From the NCBI GenBank assembly GCA_033032175.1, contig CM065310.1:3100001-3164000 (forward strand): 64,000 nt of DNA. The letters are read 5' to 3'. Every line of letters starts with the position of its first letter. The stretch's first letter is position 1. This document shows, in pieces, positions 32,046 through 45,376 of the stretch. The notes under the pieces are model-generated. The model saw only the letters and a list, made by a program, of their open reading frames with translations. It did not search any database and was not told where the DNA came from. The DNA is from Saturnia japonica. Lineage: Eukaryota > Arthropoda > Insecta > Lepidoptera > Saturniidae. The position numbers and the translations under genes are program-made.

Positions 32046-32980
32046 TCCGGCTAGTCGCGTCGCGTCGCGTGCTCGCGCCGGCCACGCTTCGCGCCCCCGG
32101 AGCAGAGGGGCGCGCGCGGCAGAGCCCCCGCACTGGAGAACTACAAGCTGCGCGGGGGAGCACCTCGGCCGCGGTCCGCGCCCCACAGGCTCCCGGTTGG
32201 TTACGTTTGCGCCCGATCCCCGGCGTTGTAACGCGGGGCTCGATACACTTTTTCTATATATTATGTGTTTTTTTATTTGATTTTGAAGTTTTCGATTTTG
32301 TATCGCATCGATTCCGTAAAAATGTTAAAGTAGGACGTTATGAAATGTTTCGATAGTAAGTTTCCCGTTATGCTTATGTTTCGCCGTGTCGTGGAGAGGC
32401 GGTGCGCGGAGCGGTTGCCTGTTTGTTCCGCGCGCCGAGGTCTCGAGGTCGCGAGGTCGTTACGACACCGCGACCGACTGTTTTTTTTTTTTAATACGTT
32501 ATTCGATATATTTTATTCCTGCGAACGCATTTTGCGATGTGATGTGTATTTTAGCGCTAATTATTATATTGTAAGGAGTTTGACTGTTGTTTTTTGACAA
32601 TAACTTACAATTAGCATAGACGAGAAAGGATTCATTGAATGAACTCGTATACGACGGCAGCGATAACGGCTGTATAGATCCGCAATTCCCATCTCTTCTA
32701 CTCTCGACATTTCCGACAGTGTTCCTGCTTTAGTTTTTTTTTTTTGCTTTATTTTTATTACATACATATTTCCCTTTTAAAATAAATGCATTAGTGTGAG
32801 GAATTAGTATTGTAAAAGTTCAGGATTCCTGTAATGTTTACATAATATTGTTCTACTAAAAATAACATATTACTTTGTATTCGAGCACACATAGCATGTC
32901 CGTACTGTTAGAACTCTGACTTGTATCCGACACATTGTATCAGTTTATATGTGGAATAAATTTGCAAAACTGTGTTTGCC
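32046..32980 (+). other. Syp: Syp 3' UTR
   Basis: After the stop, GC-rich sequence (about 32050-32480) grades into AT-rich sequence. AATAAA occurs at about 32780 and again at 32955-32960, the latter followed by GT/T-rich sequence, so a poly(A) site near 32980 is likely. The exact end is inferred. Confidence 0.5.
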
Positions 32981-33348
32981 TTATTATATACTCGTTTCCT
33001 TTGTGGCTAATTCGACACACTTCCTGTTCTGATATTTTCTTGTCACAACGGCCAGCTTGGGCGGGTCACCGTATCCTTTAATTAAAACTAATTATTGGTA
33101 CTAACTAACTAATCACTACTTACACAGCTCTTGGTGTAGTTGTACACGCTGTTCTACACTGGAAAGTTGGCATAAAGGATATAGAAAAGTGGTGAACCAA
33201 TAGTCGCAATAATAGTGTTGCACGTATTAAAAGGATCAGCAATAAAATGGGTTAAATAAACTAAAGAGGGAGGTAATTGAAAGTCATGGTTACGTTAAAT
33301 CGTTGTATTGGGGTAGAACTGCCGCGGGTAGCCGCGGGCGGCGCGTTG
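32725..33348 (-). other. Probable 3' UTR of the CUB gene
   Basis: Downstream of the transmembrane-exon stop, the - strand has ATTAAA (complement of 33077-33082) and two AATAAA signals (complement of 32748-32753 and 32754-32759). Use of the latter would overlap the Syp 3' UTR by roughly 250 nt. Which signal is used cannot be told. Confidence 0.45.
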
Positions 33349-33569
33349 TCATACAGTGTCTGACGGCGCGGCGAGACGCGAGGCGGGCGCGCGCGGTCGC
33401 GGCGGCGGTCGCGGCGGTGGCGGCGGTCGCCTAGCGCCGCGTCTCGCTCTCGCCCGCCTCCCCCGCCGGCACCACGCGCCAAGCGCCACCGCAAAGGCCG
33501 CGCCGCCGCCGCACGCCGCCCACCACCACGCCCACAGTGATGTCTCACCCGATGAGACCCCGCTTTCGC
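33349..33569 (-). CDS. CUB gene last exon: transmembrane helix and cytoplasmic tail
   Basis: Acceptor ATGTTCCTAG; entering in phase 1 it also makes TGC (sixth LDLa Cys) and then reads ESGVSSGETSLWAWWWAACG, GGAAFAVALGAWC, the stop-transfer RRGRRARARRG, a Pro/Arg-rich stretch and LAAPSDTV, with stop TGA at 33349-33351. This is a standard type I membrane anchor with a short basic tail. The last four residues SDTV could be a PDZ ligand. The antisense frame looks like an RGG box but lacks support. Confidence 0.7.
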
Positions 33570-36500
33570 CTAGGAACATCGACCCGCTCCTACCGTCGCT
33601 CAGTCCTACTTTCACTCCCAGAACGTGTGTTACTCTCTAGCGGACTCATAGTTATCTCCCTACCAACTATATTTACGGCCGTTTTCAATCCCGAGTTTAC
33701 TATCCCCGTGTAATAAGTACTAGCTTTAACTCAAGACAGATATCTGCTTCCCTCTTATCTATTCAAGCTATAGGATATGAATATATATTATGTAGGCACG
33801 AAAAACTATCCATTGATAGAGGTTATTGAAAACAACGGATTATTGAAAACGGCCGTTAATCATCAAAAACAAAATGGATATTAAATCCAACACCATTAGT
33901 TCAACAACCATGCAAGCCGGTAGATCTAAGTTTTTTTCATGATTATAGAAGGTATTATGCTATCTCTGAAGGCGCTAGGAGACACTGCTGCTGTTGTTCA
34001 GCTATTCGACAAAGCAGGATAGGACAGAACATCTGCGGGACTTGCTTAGTTTTAAGTATCAAACATAAGTAGAACAGTTGTCCACTGTGTAACAATTTTT
34101 TTGACTTCAACAGAGTTGGTATGCTCTATGAATTTTTTATCCAATTTCTAATTTTTGACAAAAAAAGAAAACCAACTTAGTTAATGATTTTTAGGAGTTT
34201 CCTGGTGTATCATCGAAGTCGAAGATCCAATGCCAGTTTAATTAAATTGGGGAAAACCTTGAGGTATCCCCTTTGCAAGAAAAAATAATTCATCTAGAAC
34301 GCTTGATAAACAATAGTTATGGCTGAAAATCCATTAAGAAATCCACTCAAACTGAGAACCAACTCCTTTTTTTGAAATCGGTTATAAATTCAATGCGTTT
34401 TTTAAAAGGTGGTATCCGCATAGAAAGCTTTGAGGTTCTGAGAAGTCGAAACGAGGTAGGGCGGGCTATCCTAGCGCTTTACAATATTCGAAAAAAAAAA
34501 AACAAAAAATCATAATTAAAACGGAAAGTGTGCGAACTACCTTATTAGCCAAGAGCCTTGATTTCATCACACTGATATTTGTGGTCGATGCTAATGTGGT
34601 GAAAGTTTTAAAAAGGATAGATTAGCTTCACTAGTATATAGGTATTCTTGATGGTAGACTTTTATCAATTTGGTGGTAGGTAATCTGAAGGGTTTATAAG
34701 AATACCAAACTCCAAGCTATGGTTTATTAGATAGATACGATGTGTTCTTTAAAATGTAAGGTTCCTTTTTAGGAAGGGTTCTTATTTAGTGATTTACGGC
34801 GCGGCGTCTATAATCGCTAATACTTATTTTTAATCTATGACAATACTACTGAATGAGTAACGTCTTAATTATTCAATTAAATAAGTAGTTATGTTATGAT
34901 AACTCCAACTTCTATTTATACATTTGCTATAAAAGGCTTAGGGCCGATTTTTCAACCGACTAACCTTATTTGAGGTAGATATATATTTTAAATTCTGACA
35001 GATTTTTCAAACAATGTCTTTCCAAACGTCAAAATTACCCAACGATTGAAAATTGACCCTTAGTACAAACGACACACAAATTCTAACCCTTAAATGTATT
35101 TTATTTCATTTAGAAAAAGGAATGAATCATAAAAATCTATAGGTAGGTACCATTTAAAAAACATATAGGTACATCATTTATACTTTTAGGGGTTAAATAT
35201 TTGAATAATAATGTATAAAATCTCATCAAAATTAGTTAATTATCTTGAATATTGTAAAGCTTTTAGTTATAAATTTTAAGATATTTTTTAAATTCGTACT
35301 TTAATTTACATGCACTATTTAAATAAAAGTTGTGAATTCATAAAGAAATAAGTGATGAAGTAGGTATCTACAGTGGGAATGAAAAATGAAAGGGTATGAA
35401 GCGGATGCTTTAAAATAAGTTCGTTCCAGTTAAGTACATGGTGGCTAAAGAAAATAAATGTCTATAACTGCCTACAGCGCGACTTAATATAATAAAAACA
35501 TACGGCTTACAATGTGCTTTAGTAAAAAGAAACTGTCTATTTTAATTTTACAAACAGGCAACCCCACATCTTTGCCGCTGATTATTCTTTTACTGTTCTT
35601 TCTCCACCACGTAGGTATCGCCCAGTGTCATTACGAATTACCTACTTATCGAGTTGAAGCTAGCAGCCGACCGACGACTATATAGGTACGTATACTAAAT
35701 TGTGTGTGCCAAATTACTTATGTGGTTTTTCTTGAAAACTATATCTATGTGTATTGTTTACCGCGTATGGAGAGGCCTACAAAATTTGAATGAAACACTG
35801 GACGCGTCCTATATTAATCCTAGGTATTGTAGATAATGACTCAATAATTCTGGTACAGATGTCGCTAAAAGTTGGTGTTGGAAAAAAGACAACTAGGTAC
35901 CAGGGTTTTGGTATCGTCGTCTGCTCCCTGGAGGACCTATTTTTAGCTCATTGGTGCAGAAAATTAGCAAAAGCTAAGGCGTTATTTCGTTTTCTCTTTT
36001 TCAGCTCCTTTGCATACAAAACACCAGAGGTCGTGATCGATATTGAAAGTGGGTATTATTGCGTGCCAGGACTATGTTTACATGGTACAAGACCCTGAAA
36101 CCTAGTAAGTCTACCATCCCTGATTAATCCTGTTCCATACCCATGCCGTTGTGCACAAACTAAGCACGTGGACAAAGTTATTATCAGAATTAAATTCAGA
36201 TACAATTAAATAGAGCCGGTGTGTCCATTTACAGATCTCCGTAATCGTGATATCGACAGACTAAAATTTATAATTATGCTACAGTTAAAATATAATAGAT
36301 ATTTTGGGGCTTCCAATCTTGAAAGCATATTTGGAATACCATCATCCAGATATATGGCTGCATATCAGTTTATTTATGTTATTTTGTGTTGATGTGATCA
36401 TAGATGGTAGGTTCAACAAATTTTTGACTTGAGTGTAGTAGATGGCCGAAGTAGCAAAACAATTTCTACCCATGATTTCATTTAGTCGAGCATCTGTAGT

Positions 36501-39500
36501 TCTTATAGAGAGTACCAATTACGTATATTAAATAAAACAAAGCTCAGGTGGGTATAATTAGTAAGAAGATTTTGGTAATAAGTTTTGCTCAAACTAATAC
36601 AATATATCCTAACCAATTTAAATGCCGGTAGTAATGGAAAATGCAGCAAGCAAAAGCGGATGAAATGCAGAGCTAGGTGTGAGTAGGACGGTGTGGAGGA
36701 ATTGGGGCTCGGGTGTGGGACTCACGTGGGTCAACGCGGGGCGGGACGCGCGAGCACTAGAGCTAGCGCGAGCAGGGAGACGCGCGTCACGGCTCGCGTC
36801 TGCGCTGCGCCCGCGCCGCCTGCACACACGCGCGCCACGCGTCAACACGCGCCATGCCACGCGCATACCGTACGCGACAAACAGTACACAAGGTTCTCCC
36901 CAAGCCCGCTAAAGCTCTAAAAGCCATCAGCGGCTTTGTTTTTGGATAGGGCCCTTCAGGCTAACAGTAAGATCAGATCGAAAAAAAGAAAAAAATATAT
37001 TTTTCTCTTTAACCCGTAACAGATAAAGCATGACTTATATTTTCGAAAAGTTTTCTCTCGAATTTATAAAATTGTATGTATACTCGATTAATAACAACCC
37101 ATGTATTAAAAGGCTGGACTGGAAAATGGTAAGTTCCTATTTCTTCCTTGTGTACTTTTTGTTAATTGTGGCGATCGGCCCTGTGTGCTCACCCATGCGG
37201 CAGGGTTCATACCCGCCTGATGCTTATAAGGCACTCGCTTTCTGATGGGATCTTACTTCCGTCCATAGCAAGTCAATGTACTTACTTCAAATATTTATTT
37301 CTTATAGAGGAAATAACGTAATCGAAATTAAACATTATTTACTTATGTACCATTGAAATCTTTAAAAAACTCTGAATGTGTATTGTTCAAAATTAATTTA
37401 AAAAAAACTCGACAGTCACGATGGAAAGTAAAATATTGCGTAAATGATATTCGCAGGGCATAATTAAGGAAAAAGCATAAAATAAATTCCCATCAGAAAG
37501 TTCATGTGTATACCCTAGCCCCATAGTGCGATGACTCAATGCAAGGTTCATCCCATTAGGTATCTCACGGGTAAAACGATTATAAATAATAACGTATAAA
37601 TGAAGAAAATTTAGGACTTAGGACACTTCTCCTGAGTCATCACAGTATTCGGTAAATGGAAAAATAAATGGAATACATATGATTATAAAATGGTATGATA
37701 ATCAAATAAATAAACATTTAAGATACATGGGGTTCCATATTTTAAATAAAAACTCTTTCGTCTTGCAACATTGAATATATTCTACTAATGTTACCAACAA
37801 CAATAAGTATAAATTGATTGAAACATCTATTCTACAGATTACAATATCCTTCTGAGACAAAGATTGCATTGAACCATCGTTCTGAAGAAATACAGTGAAC
37901 AATACAATTATTATTCACTTTGTTTAGAATCATTAGTTAGGGCTACAGTGTTTAGAATACATTATTATAAATATATGTAAGATTAAACGGGAATAAGCAG
38001 TGTTATAATCTCTGACTCATTATACTTTTAAATTTTCAAATCATTTTGCTATTATAAATGTAAAACTAAAGTAACTTATTTAAAAGCTACTCACTTTTTA
38101 GTTATCACAAGGTGTAAAATTACTATTTCATTAATATATATACCTAAACAGAATTTGATATTGGTGCACACAATAGAAAGTGCAACAAAATACTTGTTCG
38201 TTTTTTATTTAATATATTTGCTATTGAAAAGTTTTAAATATTATACCTCTATACCCAGAAGAGAAATCTCATTGTTAGAATAAAATTTTTACGAAATAAA
38301 AAAGTATTAATCATTACCTGGGCTACCAAGACAAATATTTTTTTATAACTATTCTAGTTCGGCAAAATGACTGTACAGCATCTGATGGTAAATACGATAC
38401 ATTAATACACAAGGCGAACTGACGGTGAAAGATATTTCATTGGCGGTTGTCGATGTCATGAAGTTCTGCTGAAATGCCTCTTTACGATTCGTTTGGAGGG
38501 GATATCATAGGAAAGAGAGAACACTTAGGCTGGGAGATCATTTCACATCCGATAAAAGATAAAAATTACCCTATTTACTGCTTATTGGCTGAATATCACA
38601 ATTGCAATGTATAAATGTGCTTCAGTACATTTTTAAACATAAACATAAAGATAAAGATATTTTTCCCAAACTCTATGCGCTGACTTACATAACAAAATAC
38701 AGAACGTTGAGAATGTGTGCAATTAATTTTATTTATATTTTTGATTTCAATTTTTTTTTAAACAGAATACAAATCTAATTTAAATAAACACTGCTTACTC
38801 CACGCATAGAACAATCTACATTATATTAATATTTATAAGACAGTTAAACCTTTTTAGTATATTATTTTGAAACGACAAAATACTGTGTGAATACAATTAT
38901 TAACGGAAAAGTGCAGTGCCAATTATTTTATAATACAGTGATGTAAATAATTTAGAAAAAAACTTTATAGACATTATCGTTTCGCTGTTTAAATATTTTT
39001 TTTAAGAAACAAAATATAGTTACATATTTATGGGCGGTATAGTTTATAAACGCCGAAGAAAAGATTTCATGTAGGTTCCCTATTCGAAAAGTTTTAATTA
39101 TAGATAGTATCTAATACAACAAACATTAAATAGATAAGAGAAAACTCCTGAAATTTAACATTAGTACATTACAACTACTCGGTACATTATAACTGGACCA
39201 TCTCTGTAGACACAACTGAAGATAACAACAGCTACTAACAAAACGTAAAACATTTCTCAACTTAGAGAGACATATTCGTACCTACAGAAACAAATAATTC
39301 AAAATTTCTATTCTATTTAGGTATAGTTTATTTTCACGTCAAACGGCGTTATAAGATTAATTTTATGTTAGATTCGCGGTTTTCTGCTGTTCCAAATAAT
39401 TACGTTTATAACTTAAGTGTTTTTATTATTCAAATAAAACCATATAATATGAACCTTATCTTGCATTATTATGTGTATAAAGCAACTGAAACAACTTTTA

Positions 39501-42500
39501 AGACTTTTAGAAATATGAAGTCATAACTGGGCTATCATGTCCTAAAGTTGTTCTACGTGGATGATCCAACAATATTCGCCGGTGATATCGGAAAGCGTGT
39601 ACTAACAGTGTGGGGCCCGTCGTGTGCTCATGAGAGCACAGTGTTGTAGGGCGGAGCATGCGGCACCAACAGGGAGACATGCGCCCGCGCACTCTGCCAG
39701 TCCTCCGCCCTCCGGTGTGCGCCCAGGACAGTCGCCGCCACTCTCCGGTACTGTCACCTCAGTCCACACAGCGCGCCACCCGGCACCGCCCACAGATTTA
39801 TCTGCTATTATAAATCTGTAAACGATATTGTAGAATATAAGGCCAAATGATTACAGTATGATAAAATCTCAGAATTAATTTCATTTGGCAGATTTATTTT
39901 CATCAAGGCAGAAATTTTTTCTGTCATTCATGCGAGCGAAGCCGCGAGCGGAGCTAGTATTTAATATATTCACAGTACAGAAATATCAATAAGTATACCC
40001 AGGTAAAGCGCACCCCGTTTTGATATTAATAGGGTATAACAGTTCACTAAAGCTGTCCGTTGTCAAATTTTGATCGCTTTCCAAGTAGAAATGACACACA
40101 ATTCTGAAGAGAACTCTAAAGTATTTCACAAGAGTCTACAGTTTATACAGGTTTACTCAGTGGCTATCATAGCTTCAAATCCAAGTTTAATATTATAACA
40201 GCAGAAGTGAGAACTGTAAAAACATCGGTAAGTACTAACGAGAGACGCAGCGAGTTGGCAGAGGAGAGGTATTGCCAGCGATCCCCGGGAGCCTTCTCGC
40301 CGCACAGCTCGAGCGGTGGACCAACACTCTCGTACCATAGTCGCACCACCGCTGCACCGCATCCGCGCTCTGGTAAACATTATATTAAAACCAAAAACAC
40401 TTTATTAAATATACTAGCAGGCCCTGAGAAATACACTTGTGGAAGCGAAACATAGTATATCGCGGTTGAGAGTGCACACAGGCTCCAGTCGTTGTCCCTC
40501 CTCAGTTCTAAGTTATATCGGTAGTATGCACAAAAATTCCAAATTATTTATTTACATTTAATCTTACCCTAATACAGACAGCAATAAATTAAAGAATCCA
40601 GTTTGTTCGCAATTTTTTCTGTAAAACTCCATTCTTTACAGGTGTACTACACAATACAATAAGCTTTTCAATGATATTGACATTTTCCACCTAAGTCGAA
40701 TGCAGTTTCTCAAGTCGGTGTCCAAAAAGTTAGTTCAGGAGTAATTACAGGAAACCTAAATCACTAATATAATAATCACACATAAACACACGTATACGTA
40801 CACATTAGGTATATAATAAACATGTTTTAAATACATTTATACACACTTATCGTTATCGTTAGGTATAATTATAAAATGTAATTTATGTATTATTTCTTAA
40901 TTGACAATTTAGAATTATATTCTAATTATTTTACAATTTTTAAAATGTGTTGTAAAGTGCTCAAGGAGTGCAGATAGATATACACAGTAAGACATTCATA
41001 TCTTAAAGGGCAGTAAAGAGAAATTTGAGGTAAAGTTATGAAACCACTATTACGTACCCGGTTTACAAAATATCTCAGTCATAAAGTAGAGCTGACAATA
41101 AACTCGATCGAATTCGCTCCGACATCCTGGATGAAATTGCCTTCTCCTAAACTAAAAGACCACAAACTTTTCTGTCTCGTAGACCACTTGCCATGTTTTC
41201 GGTTTTAATTAAACTCCTAAAGGGATATATCGTAGGTTCCTATCCAAAATTTTAACACAGGTAAAACCACGGGGCACATCTAGTATATTATAAGGAAGTA
41301 TAAAGTTTGTAAATAATTACTATATTTTGTGTGTGAATTATTTCATTCATGAAAAGCCAAAATACAAGTCATTTAAATGAGATCCACTATCATTGACCCC
41401 ATATACCGCCAATATTATGTTTTTTTTGCGAACATTGACTCTTTGCACATCGTCGTCAACCCAAGGGAATCACAACCCAAAGCGATACCCCCTAACCATG
41501 CTTGTTCTAAGATATAGATTTGAGAACAGCACTCCAAGATATACTGATATCAGAAGAACCAAAATAGTCTTTCCAGTGCCAATAACAATAAAATTAGAAA
41601 TAACAAGAAATAGCCAAACTCACCAGTCAAATGACCTTCAACGGCGAAATTCTGAAAATTGAGCAAGAGCCGTTTCCCGGGCCGGGCGGTGATGAACCAG
41701 TTGCAAACGCGCGAAGCTGCACCACGGGATGGCGGCTCGTACGGTAGGGGGAACCTCGGTGATGTGATCACGCCCCACTCTGCACCAGACATGTTGCCGC
41801 CACAATCGCCAAATATCGATTTCGCAGGCTAAAGCAAAATAGTAAGACCAATAAAATATTTTACATTTGCCAGATAATGAGTTCAAGGAACATGCCACGC
41901 AGGTTTTACTATCAAAAGGTAATATGGATTAGATGATCAGGTGATCGATAGTGATGTCTGGAAGTGACTCTCTTTGTGCATCCACAAAATTATTAGTTTA
42001 TGATCTTTAACATACTGTAAATATTAATTTATTAACCGACTTCAACAAAAGACGGAGGTTACTTAAGTCGAGTTTTTTTTTAATAGATATTCAACCATAA
42101 CTTCTTTGTTTATCAACCGATTTTGATAGTTATTTTTTTGTTGGATAGGGAATAAATACCTCAAGAGTGATCCTATTCTAATTTGATTGTGTATTGGACC
42201 TTCAACTTCAAAGATACACAAGGGAACTCTTCAAAATCTTTTTTCTTTTTTGTTAAAAATTGTCATGTGATTTATATAGTTGAAAACAAAATGATAAAAT
42301 TGTACAAATATCAATGACTATAAATTTGGCATAGAATTCTGTTACGATTTATATGATTAGTGGCTTTTTTATTATTTATAGGTTTTAATGTTTGGCCACA
42401 ATCTCATCTGATATAAAGTGATGATGTGGTCTAAGATGGTACCACGCTAAACTTAGGGAGAGAACCGGCTCTCACGTGCAGCTGCCGGAACACACCTATA

Positions 42501-45337
42501 GATACTTGGCGATTGATTTTCAACTTGAGGGTGTAAAAATATCCTATCACCATGCAATGGTTTTATCACGAAGTTTTCTTTCTTCGAAAGCTGAGCCTCA
42601 TTGTAGGGAATCGAATTTATGTCGTTCGACGCTTCCAGAATTAAGTAGCTTATGCAAACATAAGCTAATAAAGTCCTGAATGTGATCACAGTCACAAGTC
42701 ACTAAAGTCCTGAGTAGAGTCAAAATTGGTGGTCAGGAAAATTTATATATTAATTATTCATTTCTTTTCTCATTATAATTGCGTCTATAAACGAGGCCAT
42801 GAGAACCAGAGTAGCAATGAACACATTTGCGATTTTTAGTTTTATAATGGAAGTTAATGTTAAACAGCATTGTCTATATATTAATAAGTGAAGCAAAAGT
42901 TTCCGGTCCCCTTTTAAGCGTATTGCGTGCACGGAAGATTTGGCAAGTTTATATCGAGAAGGAGTGCAGAAAGCTAAAATTTATCTGTAGTATCTGTTAC
43001 CAATATATTAAATAAAATAAATTAATACTGTTTGAGCTTAGACCCCCCAAAATATTGACATTATCATTCAACGAAAAATGACAGCAAGTGATGTAGATAA
43101 TACTCATTGTTTATGAATACTGTAAATGTCAAACAGAAAATAGTCTATGATCAAAAACTAGCTGGTCGAATTTCGAGCTTAGGGCGATCGCTAGTATTAA
43201 TAATACCTTGTACTAAAAACTAATTTAGGCTAATTGCTGTAGAAGTGAGGCGTATTTATCGGAACAGTTAAAAAGAACAGGTACCTATTTTTAAGTAACA
43301 GCTTGGATCTGGTTTAAGTAAACTGAAATTTGTTCGAGAGAGATACAGAGAGACACGAATATAACTTTACTCTTCTCACTTATAGTAATAGAAAGTGATA
43401 GCATCATATAACAAGTTATTGGAAGTGTTATTTTTCTGGAACAGGTTTCTTATTGTGGTTAGATAAATATCTACTGTACTTACTTCAAACACGTATCGAG
43501 CTTTGAAGCCAGAGGCGACAGCGTCGGTGTCGGTGTGAAGTGCCAACATAAGTCCAAGTGCCCCGCGCGGGGAGTGCAGGGGCCCTGGCGCTGCGACCCC
43601 GCACCACCGACCCAGCGGGACTCGCGACCCCTCGCGACCCACCCACCATGCCTCTACCCAGTCCTCGCTGCACGTCGCACCTCTGGATCACAGTAATTGA
43701 CATAAATAATCGTCTACCTTCCACCTATAAACCACGCGGATTGGCCTACAAAGCCACAGATACACGGTAGCACCCAGTACGGCACGAACAAAAAAGTTCA
43801 CAAATTTTTACCTTTGTTATAACATGCAGATACGTAATGTTCTCCCAGCCACCTCCTTGTTAGACCCCTGCTTAGAAGCAGCTAGCTTAGAAAATATTAC
43901 GGAAGCTTTTAACATTGAGATTGGAAAGTACTTCTGTGGCGCCAAAACAAGAAAAAGTGTAGGAAGCGCCATCTATTAACAGTATTTTTAAAACTAATAT
44001 GATAGCTGTTAGATTGTTTACATTCTATATTTATTTATATAAATGGATGTCCAGTGGCAATACACCATGACACAATTATAATTAAAAAGTCAAAACATTC
44101 ATCAGTGTACTTTGTGCCTTTGAAGGCCACCACCGCATTCCTAATTAATGACCCGAGTAAAAAAAAAAAATGATAGCAATGGAGTTGAAAATATGTCGAA
44201 AAGCCCAACAATAAAAAATAAAACAAACTCGAACTCTTAATCATGTACATTAACAAGATATAAAATTAAAAAGCCAAATAGTGTATATAAACTATACAAT
44301 TAAAAAAATTGAAGTGTCTGTTTGTAATGTCAAAATGCATATGAAAGTATGCACCTACGATACCATTAACAAAAAGCCCATTTTTAAAAATTTTGCCTGT
44401 CTGTTTGTTCCGGGTAATCTCCGAAACGGTTGGACCAATTTTGACGGGACTTTCACTGATAGATAGCTGATCATATAGGGAATAACTTAGGCTACTTTTA
44501 TTTTAGAAAAAGAATTAAGGTTCCACACAAATAAAAAAGCTGGTCATGGTGAATCAATTCAAACGCTTTTATGGCTTACGCTGAATAAACTATAAGAGTT
44601 ATAGCAAATTAATGCACTTCATAATTATAGGCATTAAAAAGACCTACAAAAAAGTCCGGGAGACTATACGTCTATGTTCTAAGAAACACCCACAATAAGC
44701 ATTATTGTATTTAAAATAGCCGAGAGCGGGGGATCAAGATTCGCGCGGACATTCTGTAGTCCACGTGAGCGAAGCCACGGGCACAGATAGTAATAAATAA
44801 AAATAGTCAATTAATAAATTTAAATTTGTTTGTCTACCAAGAACTTCACAACTATAATGTGCAAAATATTCAACTAAGATATTATTATGCTTTAAGTGAC
44901 TTACCCATATAATCCGGCGGTGGCGTTCCACGCATCAGCTCTCACTTTGAAATGATCGAAGACAACGGTGACCTGCTCGTTCGGGGTCGCGTCCAGCATG
45001 TACGTACAGTTCGTATGCGATGGGTAATTCGACGGATAACGAGGCGAGTTGAATTCACCGCGCTTCTTCGACTCTGATCGATAAGTAAACGCGCATTCAC
45101 CGCCAGGCGCCGCGGTGCCGGGGACCCGGTATTCTAAAAACGAAATTATGTTATATTTATTGAAGTGGAACTTTTTTTCTGACGCTGTGAAAAGGATTTT
45201 ATGAAACGAAAATGTGTAACGAAAAAGAGATAGCTATAAATGTATATATAGGTTTTAGGCTGTGAGAGAATGAGATAGAATGCGTTTCTATATAGTTTCC
45301 CTATCCTTCGTCTATTCCTAATGTACTCGAAATATAT

Positions 45338-45376
<39 letters not shown>

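Noticed and set aside
31849..32280. 143-codon + frame and its antisense shadows
   Set aside because: They are other-frame readings of the GC-rich last Syp exon and 3' UTR.
33356..33640. + strand RGG-like frame (GARGRGGGRGGGGGR) as a further Syp exon
   Set aside because: It is antisense to the transmembrane exon of the CUB gene, has a poor acceptor without a pyrimidine tract, and Syp already ends in a typical KRK...KRR exon followed by poly(A) signals.
35790..36098. 102-codon + frame as a gene
   Set aside because: No motif, no splice context, in AT-rich DNA antisense to a CUB intron. One frame of this length is expected by chance in 64 kb.
37030..37245. Hydrophobic + frame as a membrane protein
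   Set aside because: Antisense to a CUB intron, no splice or promoter context, and hydrophobic frames are common in T-rich DNA.
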